A stretch of 64,000 nt of DNA, taken from contig JBGANS010000020.1 in the NCBI GenBank assembly GCA_044222195.1, positions 1 through 64,000 of the forward strand, written 5' to 3'. This document shows positions 45,397-54,497 of this stretch, one piece after another. Positions within the stretch are counted from its first letter, which is position 1, and each line of letters opens with the position of its first letter. The DNA comes from JAHBXE01 sp044222195. Its GTDB lineage: Bacteria; Planctomycetota; Phycisphaerae; Phycisphaerales; UBA1924. Made by a program: the position numbers and the translations under genes. The notes under the pieces are model-generated. The model did not search any database and was not told the DNA's origin. It was given only the letters and a program-made list of their open reading frames with translations.

Positions 45397-47502
45397 ATGA
45401 TCACTCCGTTCGTACCCGTTGTCTTGATGTTCCTTTCACAACCCGAGCTTCCCTATCAGGCGCGGCTCAAGGCGATCGAGGATTCCAAGGGCTTTGTCGA
45501 AGTGAGCACGGTCGGCGCCAGCCGTCAGAACCGACCCATCAAGGTCCTGTGGGTGACGGACTTTGCGGACAAGGGCACACCGCCCGCGGACCGGCCCACG
45601 ATGATCGTCGTCGGCGGCATCGACGGCCGGCATCGCGTGGGTGTCGACACGGCCCTGGGCGTCGCGGAGAAACTCATCGCCGACCACAAGGACCTGCTCA
45701 AGTCGGTGAGATTCGGGATCGTGCCGTGCCTCAATCCCGACAACTACGCCTGGCAGCTTGACGCGGCTCATCCCAAGATCGACTTCGGCCGCGCCTTCGC
45801 CCCAACCGATGCGGACCACGACGGCCGCGTGATGGAGGACCCCGCCGAGGACCTCAACGGCGACGGCGTGATCTCGATGATGCGCATCAAGGATCCCAAG
45901 CCCGGAAGCGACCTGCGCGCCGAGTTCTGCATCGACCCGGACAACCCCAAGCTGCTCAAGAAGCCCGACGCGACCAAGGGCCAGAAGGCCGAGTACGCCC
46001 TGCTCACCGAGGGCACGGACAACGACGGCGACGGCCGCTTCAACGAGGACGGCGTCGGCGGCGCGGCGGGCGGCGGCACCGATCTCAACATGAACTTCCC
46101 GTACCGCTGGTCGGAGTTCTCCGACGGCGCCGGGCCCTACCAGCTCAGCGAGCCCGAATCGCTGGCTTTCGCCCAGTGGCTCGTCGCGCAGAACAACGTC
46201 GTCGCGGTGATGACCTACGCCCCGGGCGACACGATCCTCAACCAGCCCCCCGCGGGGCGGTTCGACCAGGGCGGCTCGCTCCCCATGGGGATCGAGAACG
46301 GCGACAAGGCCGCGTTCGACGATGTCGCCAAGCTCTTCAAAGAAGCGACCAAGATGACCGGCGCGCCCGGACTCGAACTCGCGGGGAGCCTGCCGGGATG
46401 GGCCTACTCCAACGAGGGCATGCTCGCGTTCTCGACGCCCGTTTGGGTCCGCCCGGACCTGGTCACCAAGGAAGCACCCAAGCGCGAAGGCGGCGATGGT
46501 GAACGCAAAGAAGGCGGTGCCGCGGCCGGTGGTTCGCCCGCCGGCGAAGGCGCCGCGGGCGGTTTGTCTCAGGATGAGATCCGCACCCGCATCCGCGACT
46601 TCATGAACGCGACTCCCGCCGAGCGCGAGAAGATGATGCAGGAGTTCAACAACCTCCCCCCGGATGTTCAGGCACGCATCCGTGCCGCGGCGGGACTCGC
46701 GCCCGGGCAATCGCCGGCCGCGGCGGTGGCGGGAGAACAACCCGCCCAGCCCGCGGGCGCACAACCGGCCACGCCTCCCGCCGGTGCGCGTGGCGGCGGT
46801 CGCCAACCCGGTGGCGGTGGTCCGGGCGGTGGTGGGGGCGGCGGTGGGGGGAGACGCGGCGGCGGCGGCCGAGGCGGGTTCCCGGGCGGCGGCGGTGGAG
46901 GCGCAGGGCCCGCGGCCCCCGATGAGAACAAGGCCGAGGTGGACTCCGATGATCCAAAGTGGATCAAGTACGATGCCGACCAGGTCAAGGCCGGGGCGAC
47001 TTCCGGGTTCCTTGATTGGAAGCCGTTCAAGCACCCACAGCTCGGCGATGTCGAGATCGGCGGCTTTCTCCCGGGGTTCAAGCTCAACCCGCCGGCGGCG
47101 GAGTTGCCGCGGCTGGCCGAAGAGCAGACGAAGTTCGTGACCGCACTGGCCGCGAAGTTCCCGAAGCTGGTGGCGCAGCCGCCGGTGGTAGAAAAGATGG
47201 GCCCCGGCCTCTACCGCATCGTTGTGCGTATCGTCAACGAGGGCGCAATGGCGAGCATGCCCGAGGTCAACACCAAGGCACGCCACGGTCTGCCCAGCAT
47301 GCTGACGCTGGATGTGCCCGTGCCGCGGCTGGTCTCGGGCGAGAAGATCGTCCGGACATGGGTGATCGCCGGCAACGGCGGGCAGATGCAGGCGGAATGG
47401 ATGGTCACGGGCGATGACGGCTCGTCGGTGGATGTGGTGTTCCGACCGAGTATCGGGGCCAAGTCGGTGATCCATGTCGAGTTGAAGGAGGCCGCCAAGT
47501 GA
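45397..47502 (+). CDS. M14 carboxypeptidase paralogue lacking catalytic residues
   Basis: 701-residue exported protein (signal about 1-15) with the fold of zinc carboxypeptidases (M14) and the same two calcium-type inserts as its downstream twin (DADHDGRVMEDPAEDLNGDG, GTDNDGDGRFNEDG). All catalytic positions differ: the HxxE zinc motif is DGRH (Asp76, His79), the NR pair is NM, the third zinc His is replaced (SYHNAGG in the twin, TYAPGDT here), and the general-base Glu region reads STPVWV. A Gly-rich low-complexity stretch (about residues 465-510) and a linker separate it from a C-terminal domain. It overlaps the next gene by GTGA. Proposed as a non-catalytic partner (inference). Confidence 0.85.
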   Translation: MITPFVPVVLMFLSQPELPYQARLKAIEDSKGFVEVSTVGASRQNRPIKVLWVTDFADKGTPPADRPTMIVVGGIDGRHRVGVDTALGVAEKLIADHKDLLKSVRFGIVPCLNPDNYAWQLDAAHPKIDFGRAFAPTDADHDGRVMEDPAEDLNGDGVISMMRIKDPKPGSDLRAEFCIDPDNPKLLKKPDATKGQKAEYALLTEGTDNDGDGRFNEDGVGGAAGGGTDLNMNFPYRWSEFSDGAGPYQLSEPESLAFAQWLVAQNNVVAVMTYAPGDTILNQPPAGRFDQGGSLPMGIENGDKAAFDDVAKLFKEATKMTGAPGLELAGSLPGWAYSNEGMLAFSTPVWVRPDLVTKEAPKREGGDGERKEGGAAAGGSPAGEGAAGGLSQDEIRTRIRDFMNATPAEREKMMQEFNNLPPDVQARIRAAAGLAPGQSPAAAVAGEQPAQPAGAQPATPPAGARGGGRQPGGGGPGGGGGGGGGRRGGGGRGGFPGGGGGGAGPAAPDENKAEVDSDDPKWIKYDADQVKAGATSGFLDWKPFKHPQLGDVEIGGFLPGFKLNPPAAELPRLAEEQTKFVTALAAKFPKLVAQPPVVEKMGPGLYRIVVRIVNEGAMASMPEVNTKARHGLPSMLTLDVPVPRLVSGEKIVRTWVIAGNGGQMQAEWMVTGDDGSSVDVVFRPSIGAKSVIHVELKEAAK

Positions 47503-49229
47503 AAACGCCACTGAGTTTGATCGCCGCGTGTTCGTTGGCCGCTTCGGCCTTCGCCCAGGAGCACATCCCGGCCAAGGTCGAAATCCCGTTCGATCGCTAC
47601 TACACGTACACCGAGTTCGAGCAGCACCTGCAGAAGATCGCCGCCGCCTATCCGGACATCGTGGAGCTCAAGAACATCGGCAAGTCCGGCGAGGGCCGGA
47701 ACATGTGGGTGGCGGTGGTGAACTCCAGGAAGACCGGGCCGGACAAGAGCAAGCCCGGGATGTGGATCGATGGAAACGTGCACGGCAATGAGATCCAGGC
47801 GGGCGAGGCGGTGCTCTATTCGCTGTGGTACCTGACCAAGGCCTACGGCGTGAACCCGGACCTGACCAAGCTCGTGGACAACTACAGCTTCTACTTCCTG
47901 GTGAGCCAGAACCCCGACGGCCGCGAACACTGGTTCACGGATGTGCAGAACTCCAGTTCATCCCGCGGCAACCGCCGGCCCGTCGATGACGACAAGGACG
48001 GCCTCTTCGATGAAGACGGCCCGGACGACCTGGACAAAGACGGCTCGATCACGCAGATGTGGAAGGCGGACCCCAACGGCCGGTTCATTCGCGACCGCAA
48101 CGACCCGCGGATCTTCATCCGTGTCGCGGATGACGAAAAGGGCGAGTGGACGAGCCTGGGCTCCGAAGGCATCGACAACGACGGCGACGGCCGGATCAAC
48201 GAGGATGGACCGGGTGCGGACGATATGAACCGCAACTGGCCCAGCGACTGGCAGCCCGATTACGTGCAAGGGGGGGCGGGGCTCTATCCGTTCAGCAATC
48301 CCGAGCCGCGGGCGATAGGGCGGTTCATCATGGACCATCCCAACATCGCCGGCGTGCAGTCGTACCACAACGCCGGAGGAATGATCCTGCGCGGCCCGGG
48401 CGCGAGCTACCGCGAGAACGCCTACCCCGGCGGCGACCGCGCGGTCTACGACGCCATCGCGACCAAGGGCGAGGACATGCTCCCGTACTACAAGTCGATG
48501 GTGATCTACCGCGACCTGTACACGGTCCACGGCGGGTTTGTCAACTGGACGGCCGAGGGGCTGGGAATCTTCTCGTTCACCAACGAGATGTGGAACAACG
48601 CAAAGTTCTTCCAGCGCGACATCACCGAGCCCGACGACAAACGGATGTGGCTCTTCCGTGACCGGATGCAGTTCGGCCAGGTGTTCACACCCTACAAGGA
48701 GTACGACCATCCCCAGTACGGGAAGGTGCTCATCGGCGGGCTCAACAAGTGGTCGTCCCGCGTCACGCCGACGTTCATGCTCGAGGATGAGTGCCACCGC
48801 AACTTCGCGTTCACCATGTTTCACGCGGACCAGATGCCGATCCTGTCATTCGGAAAGACAGAAGTAGCCAAGGCCGGCGGCCTGTGGGTCCTGACCGTCG
48901 AGGTCAAGAACGAGAAGCTGATGCCGACCCGCAGCGGCTGGGCCCGTGCCAAGGGAATCGGGACCAACGACCTGATGATCTGCGAACCGGGGAACGCGAA
49001 AATCAGCGCCGCGGGATTCCTGACCTCGTGGATCGATACGCGGATCGACGTCGTCAAGCATGAGCCGGGCCGGATCCAGATGGAAGGCGGTATTCCCGGC
49101 CGCGGCGGCGTGATCTTCCGGTACTACCTGGCCGGAAACGCCGGAGACACCGTGACCCTCAAGTATCAGGCCGAGAAGGCCAAAGGAATCGAGACCAAGG
49201 TCGAGCTGAAAGAAACGGCAAAGCCGTAG
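47499..49229 (+). CDS. Exported zinc carboxypeptidase, M14 family
   Basis: 576-residue exported metallocarboxypeptidase. Signal peptide 1-19. Catalytic set intact: zinc ligands His95 and Glu98 (HGNE) and His290 (SYHNAGG), substrate residues Asn244-Arg245 (MNRNW), general base Glu363 (FTNEMWN). Two calcium-binding type inserts (DDDKDGLFDEDGPDDLDKDG, GIDNDGDGRINEDG) lie between the substrate motif and the first zinc region, as in its upstream twin. C-terminal residues 450-576 form a beta domain. Starts at GTG 47499 inside the stop of the preceding gene, so both are made in step. Substrate unknown; peptides or cell-wall links are possible. Confidence 0.92.
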   Translation: MKTPLSLIAACSLAASAFAQEHIPAKVEIPFDRYYTYTEFEQHLQKIAAAYPDIVELKNIGKSGEGRNMWVAVVNSRKTGPDKSKPGMWIDGNVHGNEIQAGEAVLYSLWYLTKAYGVNPDLTKLVDNYSFYFLVSQNPDGREHWFTDVQNSSSSRGNRRPVDDDKDGLFDEDGPDDLDKDGSITQMWKADPNGRFIRDRNDPRIFIRVADDEKGEWTSLGSEGIDNDGDGRINEDGPGADDMNRNWPSDWQPDYVQGGAGLYPFSNPEPRAIGRFIMDHPNIAGVQSYHNAGGMILRGPGASYRENAYPGGDRAVYDAIATKGEDMLPYYKSMVIYRDLYTVHGGFVNWTAEGLGIFSFTNEMWNNAKFFQRDITEPDDKRMWLFRDRMQFGQVFTPYKEYDHPQYGKVLIGGLNKWSSRVTPTFMLEDECHRNFAFTMFHADQMPILSFGKTEVAKAGGLWVLTVEVKNEKLMPTRSGWARAKGIGTNDLMICEPGNAKISAAGFLTSWIDTRIDVVKHEPGRIQMEGGIPGRGGVIFRYYLAGNAGDTVTLKYQAEKAKGIETKVELKETAKP

Positions 49230-49293
49230 CGTTCTGAAGTCCGACGATCGGTGAGAACGGACCACGTGCGGGCGGTACGCCTCCACCACCAGT

Positions 49294-51291
49294 ATGGGCG
49301 CGATGCTCCTGTTCATTTCCGCGATCCTGCTCGTTTCGACAACGGTGCTGATCGTCCGCCGGTGTCCGGATGAACGCGGGATCCGGTTCTGGGCCGCGCT
49401 CGCCGCCGTGAATCTGCACATGACGCTGGCGCATCTCATCGCCTCCGCCTTTCACGAGTTGAACCCGGCCGGCGTGCTGGTGACGCAAGCGTGCATGACG
49501 GCGGTCGTGACGGTCGCGATGCCGCGCGCGGCCGCGCGGCTGAAACTACTCGCCAAGGCGTGGCCGCGACCGGTGCCGGCCATCGTCCGCTGGCCCGGGT
49601 GGCGAGAACCCTGCGCGGTAGTCATGCTGCTGGTCGCGACCTCGGTCATCGCGATCTCGCTCGTCGAGCAGATGCAGCGGCCGATCACGGGCTTTGACGA
49701 GCGGATGTACAACTGCTCCCGTGTGCTGCACTGGATCCAGCATGGGCACATCTGGCCCTGGGTGACGAACAACGACGCCCAGGTCGACTTCCCCATCGGG
49801 TCGGAAGTGTTCTTCTCGTGGCCCCTGATCTTCCTCAAGGTGGAGTGGGTCGCAAGGCTGACCTACTGGCTCGGGTACCCGTGCGCTGCGGTCGGCGTCT
49901 ATCTGCTCGGTCGACTTTTGGGGATCGGACGCGCGGCGGGCCTCGCCGCCGCGGCGGTATTCGCCGCCACGCCGACGATCCTTTCCGCGTCGGGGATCAA
50001 CCAGAAGCAGGACATCTGGACGGCGGCGATGCTGGTGGGCACGGTGTACTGGATGGTGCGGTGTTGGCGCGACGGAGGCCGCCTCAACGCCGCGATGGGC
50101 GGGGCGTATCTGGTCCTCGCGATCAACGTGAAGATCACGGCGATTGTCGTGGGACCGCTGGTGCTTCTGGCGGTAATGGTGCCCGGCGGCGGGATCCTGG
50201 GATTGCGGCGACGGCTGGTGGCGATGACGGCGGGCGGAGCCGTGGCGCTCGCCGCGTCCGGATTGGGCGTGACGATCGGGCACAACCTGGCCGAGTATCG
50301 ACATCCATTCGGGCCGGAGTCGGCCGCGAAGGTCCTGTCGCCGGATTGGAGCGACCGGGAGGTGTACACCCACGCCGTCCGCGTTCCGCTGTACCTGCTG
50401 GAGTTGCCGGCGCAGCCGATCGAGAGCCTGAGGAAGTGGTGGCTCGGTATGGGCAGCGAAGTGCTCTACCGCCTCGATGCCCACCGGGCGCTTCCGGGCG
50501 AGCGAAGAAGGGCCTGGCCGGGCGCGTTCGAGTTTGAGGCCGGAGCCCTCGCGTACAGGTATTCCCTCGGCGGGATCGTCTGGATGGTCGCGCTGATGTG
50601 GGGCCTGCTGGCGGTTGGCAAACGCCTGGTGCTGCTGACTCGCAAGCGACCGGGTGGCCCGCTGCCGGCGGCGGCACTGGTCCTGCTCGCGTCGGCCATG
50701 CAGTTTGGCGCCCTGGTGTTCCTGATCCGGTGGATGGGCGGCGGACCGGATCGATACTGGGTCGCGCCGTACGCGCTCGGGCTGCCCGCCGCGGCGGTGT
50801 GCATCGACGGCTGGATTCGCAAACGAAGATGGATCGCTGTGCCGGCGCTGGCGGCCGTGCTCGTGACGGTGTATCCATCAGTGAAGACGACGTGGCTAAG
50901 GCTGGAATCGTTGCAGAGCCGGCCCCTCACCTCGGCCGCGACAGATGAGCCGTACACGGAGGTGCTGACGAAGCTGCCCCGTGGAGCGAGGATCCTTCTC
51001 TTCGCCAACCGCAACACGCGGGACTACCCGCTCTTCCTGCCCCGGCACGGGTACATCAACCAGGTCTTCCCCTGGGGGCGAGTGAAGTTCGATGAGGCGA
51101 GGCTGGCCCGGATGGTTGAGGCTCACGCGATCACGCACGCGGTGTTCGAGTATGAAGACCGGGTGGGCTTCCACTGGTATCCGGGGATCAAGGTAGATGG
51201 AATGGTGGAATGGTTCCGGGCCAGGCCGGACTTCAGAGAAGTCCCGCTCGACACGCCGCGGCAGAGAGTGTTCGAACGCATCGGCCGCTAG
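49294..51291 (+). CDS. Polytopic membrane protein, GT39/ArnT-like
   Basis: 665 residues with about twelve membrane helices and an extracytoplasmic C-terminal domain (about 525-665). The first luminal loop has GFDERMYN, which fits the acidic first-loop motif of GT-C glycosyltransferases (the DE of the ArnT/PMT superfamily). HPFGPESAAKVLSPDWS and the Ala-rich helices follow. It would transfer sugar from a lipid carrier on the outer face of the membrane; acceptor unknown. Start at ATG 49294 or 49303. Its end overlaps the convergent GNAT gene by 4 nt. Confidence 0.7.
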   Translation: MGAMLLFISAILLVSTTVLIVRRCPDERGIRFWAALAAVNLHMTLAHLIASAFHELNPAGVLVTQACMTAVVTVAMPRAAARLKLLAKAWPRPVPAIVRWPGWREPCAVVMLLVATSVIAISLVEQMQRPITGFDERMYNCSRVLHWIQHGHIWPWVTNNDAQVDFPIGSEVFFSWPLIFLKVEWVARLTYWLGYPCAAVGVYLLGRLLGIGRAAGLAAAAVFAATPTILSASGINQKQDIWTAAMLVGTVYWMVRCWRDGGRLNAAMGGAYLVLAINVKITAIVVGPLVLLAVMVPGGGILGLRRRLVAMTAGGAVALAASGLGVTIGHNLAEYRHPFGPESAAKVLSPDWSDREVYTHAVRVPLYLLELPAQPIESLRKWWLGMGSEVLYRLDAHRALPGERRRAWPGAFEFEAGALAYRYSLGGIVWMVALMWGLLAVGKRLVLLTRKRPGGPLPAAALVLLASAMQFGALVFLIRWMGGGPDRYWVAPYALGLPAAAVCIDGWIRKRRWIAVPALAAVLVTVYPSVKTTWLRLESLQSRPLTSAATDEPYTEVLTKLPRGARILLFANRNTRDYPLFLPRHGYINQVFPWGRVKFDEARLARMVEAHAITHAVFEYEDRVGFHWYPGIKVDGMVEWFRARPDFREVPLDTPRQRVFERIGR

Positions 51292-52190
51292 CGCGGCGCC
51301 GCCGGCGACGGGGGCGCCAGGACAAGCTGAGGCCTCGAATAGGCGACGGCGAAACCGGCGCGGCAGGCGTTGCGGTGAGAAGACGACCCGGCGTTGACGA
51401 CGAGTGTGGCGTAGTCGCAGCGGTGCTTGCGGGCAAGATCCAGCCGCGCGGCAGTCAGGGCGGACTGGATGCCGCGCCGCCGGAAACTCGGGAGAACAGC
51501 GGCGCCGGACATGAGGGCGATCAGGGGTGGATCGGGGAGGAGCCTGGTCGGCGTCGCCCGCGCAAATGTCAGCGCCGCGCCGCCGGCAGGCCGCCCGTCG
51601 ACGGTCGCGAGGAACATGAAGGAATGAGGGTTGATCCCGCTCAGCACGGTGTGTGCGCGCACGCGCCCAAAGTCCACGGCGAACTGGATGGGCGCTCCTC
51701 CGTTGGCAAACCCGGCGTTCAGTGTCGATTCCCACGCGTTCACCGCGGTCGCATCGGAAGGTGCGACCACACTGATGTGTGCAGGTGCGGCCGAGGGTGT
51801 GCCGGGGCTGTCTCCGACACGGCGAAAGGTGACCGTCTCGATGCCGGCGATCGTGTACCCGGCCGCGAGCAGCGAGGCGAAGAACGCGGCGTCCGCCATC
51901 GGGCACAAGTCGACCACCACGGGAGAGCGAGCGTCGAGGTACAGGGCTTCGATGGCGGCCCATTCGCCCGGGTCAACCGGGCCGCACATGCCGGCGCCCT
52001 TCACGCCGTTGATCGGGTCGGACGGGGCGTAGAAGTTGGCCACGCCGCCGGCTCCGTCGAGCCAACGAACGGTGGGATAGAGCTGCGAAGCCGCCCGGCA
52101 GAACTGGCGGCACGCGACGGCCTCGGCCCCCTCAAAGGCGGCGGCCAGCGAGACGTCACAATAGGTGTCGGGGAGTTTCAACCGGCTCAT
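51288..52190 (-). CDS. GNAT-family acetyltransferase
   Basis: 300 residues. The C-terminal half is a GNAT domain: motif A with VLPSFRRRGIQSALTAARLDLARKH (the R-x2-G-x-G/A acetyl-CoA loop, here RRRGIQSA), then CDYATLVVNAGSSSHRNACRAGFAVAYSR (motif B, Asn). The N-terminal half shows a more divergent GNAT-like repeat (GEWAAIEALYLDARSPVVVDLCPMAD). Substrate unknown. The gene overlaps the convergent GT39-like gene by 4 nt; about 95 nt upstream separate it from the divergent lipoprotein gene. No ribosome site stands out. Confidence 0.85.
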   Translation of the reverse strand: MSRLKLPDTYCDVSLAAAFEGAEAVACRQFCRAASQLYPTVRWLDGAGGVANFYAPSDPINGVKGAGMCGPVDPGEWAAIEALYLDARSPVVVDLCPMADAAFFASLLAAGYTIAGIETVTFRRVGDSPGTPSAAPAHISVVAPSDATAVNAWESTLNAGFANGGAPIQFAVDFGRVRAHTVLSGINPHSFMFLATVDGRPAGGAALTFARATPTRLLPDPPLIALMSGAAVLPSFRRRGIQSALTAARLDLARKHRCDYATLVVNAGSSSHRNACRAGFAVAYSRPQLVLAPPSPAAPR

Positions 52191-52286
52191 CGTTGGCGCC
52201 CGGGCGTGGAACGGCCAGAGCGTTGTCCAGGGCCGGGCGTATTATGGATATCGATCTCGTGGGGCCCTCAAGCAAGGAGACGCGAC

Positions 52287-52988
52287 ATGAAAGCCACAGC
52301 GATCACTCTGATTCTCAGCGCGGGATTGCTCACGGCGTGCGCCAACCCGGCGTATCACGAGGGCGACTCCGCATCGGCCGCCATGCGTGCCGCGGCGGCG
52401 GAATCGACAACTGTTTCAGGCAGCATTGACGGGGCGTGGACCGCGTTGGACCAGCTGCTCGCGGCGAAGGAAGGGGACATGCGGCCGACGTTCGACCGTT
52501 TCTCCGGCCAGGTCGATGCGCTGAAGTCGTCCATCGCGGCGCTCGGATCTCGAACCGACAAGATGAGCTCCGCGGCATCGACCCACCTGGGCCGGTGGGA
52601 GCGTGAACTCAAGGAGGTCAAGAGCGAGGACCTCCGCCGAAAGAGCCTGCAGAGGCGTGCGGAAGTCGAAGAGCGCGTGCGGAAAGTCAAGGAGCTCTCC
52701 GGGCAGACCAAGCAGCGTGCGGATGCCTGTGTCGCCGATCTCGAAGATGTGCGCCACGTGCTGGGGACCGACCTGACCGTCGGCGGCGTGGCCACCGTGC
52801 AGGACGCAGCGGCGAGGGCGAGAGCGAGTTCCGCGGCCCTCAAAGACTCCGCGGCGAAGCTGACGGCGGAACTCGATGCGCTCGGGAAGGACATCGCATC
52901 GCCGCCGACGCAGCCGCCCCCGCCCAAAGAGAAACCTGCCGAAGCCCCCGCGGCCAAGGACAAGCCAGCGGCGGAACCCTCGAAGTAG
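52287..52988 (+). CDS. Coiled-coil lipoprotein (DUF2959-like)
   Basis: 233-residue lipoprotein: lipobox LTAC (Cys18), then two long charged helices (about 60-110 and 110-190) with coiled-coil heptads, e.g. WERELKEVKSEDLRRKSLQRRAEVEERVRKVKELSG, and a Pro/Lys/Ala-rich tail. This fits the DUF2959 type of exported helical protein, an assignment from pattern. A TATTAT box lies at 52239-52244 and AAGGAG before ATG 52287. It converges with the zinc-ribbon gene 12 nt away. Role unknown, perhaps structural in the envelope. Confidence 0.75.
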   Translation: MKATAITLILSAGLLTACANPAYHEGDSASAAMRAAAAESTTVSGSIDGAWTALDQLLAAKEGDMRPTFDRFSGQVDALKSSIAALGSRTDKMSSAASTHLGRWERELKEVKSEDLRRKSLQRRAEVEERVRKVKELSGQTKQRADACVADLEDVRHVLGTDLTVGGVATVQDAAARARASSAALKDSAAKLTAELDALGKDIASPPTQPPPPKEKPAEAPAAKDKPAAEPSK

Positions 52989-52999
52989 CATCGCCTGAT

Positions 53000-53746
53000 T
53001 TAGTGGTTGTCGGCCCGCCTGTTCCAGCCGCACTCGGTGCAGCCGGATGCAAGCTGGCGTTGCAGGTCGAAGCCGCACGCCGGGCACCGGCCGCGCCGAC
53101 GGCGTGTCGCCCCGCGGATGAACGCGGGCACGATCAGGAGCACGGACCAGGTCGATCCGAAGAGAACGGAGTTCAGGGCGAATCCGCGCCCGATAGGGAG
53201 AGTCGGCAGGATTCGGACGTCGTCACTCCACGGATCGTCGCCATGGACGCGGAGAATCGTGCCGCCGCTGCCGGTACTTCCGGCGTCGTCACGCCACCAG
53301 TACAGCGCCAGGAAGGGCCAGCCATGGGCGGACTCGGTGCCCGCGAAGTTCACGCGCTCGAGCGTGAGCGCCTGGCGCGCCAAGCCCCAGGAGGCATCGA
53401 CCTGCTCGCGGCTGAGCACCTCGAGCGGCCGGGAGGTCACCGGCAGCGCCCGCCCCGCCCACGCATTGATGAACTCCTGATCGTCGCTGCTGGCGGCCTT
53501 CACGACGCGGACGATGGCGCCCGGCTGCCACGCCTGCGAGATGGCGACGCTCGAAACGGTGCTGCCGCGGGGGCAGAGATAGGAAAAGCCGAGGCGAGGA
53601 TCGCTCCAACCGAACTGAAGGATCAGAATCCACGCGACAGCGATGGTGGTGACGACGCCGAGCATGCCGGAGAGGAAGAGCCGCCAGAGAAGAGATCGAC
53701 GCGTCATGACGTGTTGTACTCGCAGCGGCGTGCCGGGTTCCGTCAT
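53000..53746 (-). CDS. Membrane protein with C-terminal zinc ribbon (third paralogue)
   Basis: 248 residues, distant relative of the proteins at 40.6 and 43.1 kb: first membrane helix (about 30-50), an extracytoplasmic domain with AHGWPFLALYWW in place of ARGWPLPA, a second helix (about 190-208) and the ribbon RCPACGFDLQRQLASGCTECGW. Length and order match the unfused form. The ATG at 53746 overlaps the plsC stop codon (ATGA), so translation is coupled; ATG 53707 is an alternative. Role unknown. Confidence 0.8.
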   Translation of the reverse strand: MTEPGTPLRVQHVMTRRSLLWRLFLSGMLGVVTTIAVAWILILQFGWSDPRLGFSYLCPRGSTVSSVAISQAWQPGAIVRVVKAASSDDQEFINAWAGRALPVTSRPLEVLSREQVDASWGLARQALTLERVNFAGTESAHGWPFLALYWWRDDAGSTGSGGTILRVHGDDPWSDDVRILPTLPIGRGFALNSVLFGSTWSVLLIVPAFIRGATRRRRGRCPACGFDLQRQLASGCTECGWNRRADNH

Positions 53747-54456
53747 CCCGGTTCGCGCGGGGCTTCGGGATCGTGCACCGGCCACCCGGTCCACTCCTGA
53801 AACCGGCGTTGCAAGTCGGCGGCGATTTCGTGAGCAGACTCATCGTTGGTGTAGCGGATCAACGGTTTGAACTCGAGCGAGGCATTGCCGCGAGTCCAGT
53901 AGGAGGCCCAGACGGATTCGCTGTACGGCGTGCCGCGGATCACGATCGGCAGAACAGGGGCCCCGGACCTGCGAATGAGAAGTCCGACGCCGGCCTGAAA
54001 GGGGCGAAGCGTCCTCGCCGGTCGCTCGATGCCGCCTTCGGGAAAGATACCGATGGGGTGGCCGTCAGCCAGGTGCCGGATCGCCTCGCGCGTGCCGGAA
54101 GCATCTCGGGCCTTTCGATCGACCATGATGACATTCGCGAACAGCCAGAAAGGCTCGGCCAGCGGGTAGCGCATGTCCTTGGCCATGATCCACCGCGCTT
54201 CGAAGTTGCACGCGGCGATGATCAGCACCGGATCGATGCCCGAGGCGTGGTTGGCGACGAGGATCATCGGGCCGGGATGACGGCTGGTGGGAAGGTGCTC
54301 GAGGCCGATGTATCGGATGCGCTGCATGTGACGGGAGTAGCGCCGGCAGAAACGCCAGAGGAGCCCGGCGTCGACCTCTTCGCGCGGATTGTCCAGAATC
54401 CAGCGCGCGATGAACGCGATGGAAATCCAGACGGGAATGACGAGAAGCCAGAGCAC
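53743..54456 (-). CDS. plsC: 1-acyl-sn-glycerol-3-phosphate acyltransferase-like
   Basis: Acyltransferase of the LPLAT family, expected to acylate lysophosphatidate in phospholipid synthesis at the membrane. Motif I NHASGIDP (His and Asp catalytic), motif II VDRKAR, and motif III FPEGGIE are present; one N-terminal membrane helix (about 3-20) anchors it. 237 residues. Start GTG 54456; TACCAT ends 8 nt upstream, with no ribosome site. A zinc-ribbon gene is coupled downstream by ATGA. It runs divergently from rarA across 41 nt. Substrate could be another lysolipid. Confidence 0.9.
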   Translation of the reverse strand: MLWLLVIPVWISIAFIARWILDNPREEVDAGLLWRFCRRYSRHMQRIRYIGLEHLPTSRHPGPMILVANHASGIDPVLIIAACNFEARWIMAKDMRYPLAEPFWLFANVIMVDRKARDASGTREAIRHLADGHPIGIFPEGGIERPARTLRPFQAGVGLLIRRSGAPVLPIVIRGTPYSESVWASYWTRGNASLEFKPLIRYTNDESAHEIAADLQRRFQEWTGWPVHDPEAPREPG

Positions 54457-54464
54457 GGGGCCGG

Positions 54465-54470
54465 ATGGTA
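54465..54470 (-). promoter_or_regulatory. Candidate -10 box for leaderless plsC
   Basis: TACCAT on the minus strand, 8 nt before the GTG start. It is within a 41-nt gap shared with divergent rarA, whose own candidate box is at 54486; neither has a -35 box. Confidence 0.3.
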
Positions 54471-54485
54471 CTTGCCTTGGGCACC

Positions 54486-54491
54486 TAACAT
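54486..54491 (+). promoter_or_regulatory. Candidate -10 box for leaderless rarA
   Basis: TAACAT ends 6 nt before the rarA ATG at 54498; no ribosome site is present. Confidence 0.35.
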
Positions 54492-54497
54492 CTCCCG

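Noticed and set aside
46780..46915. GGC-rich low-complexity stretch, considered as a DNA repeat
   Set aside because: It stays in frame and encodes the Gly-rich linker of the M14-like protein; not a separate element.
45436..47511. 691-codon open frame opposite the first M14 gene
   Set aside because: Antisense shadow; the forward protein has a recognisable fold and a coupled partner.
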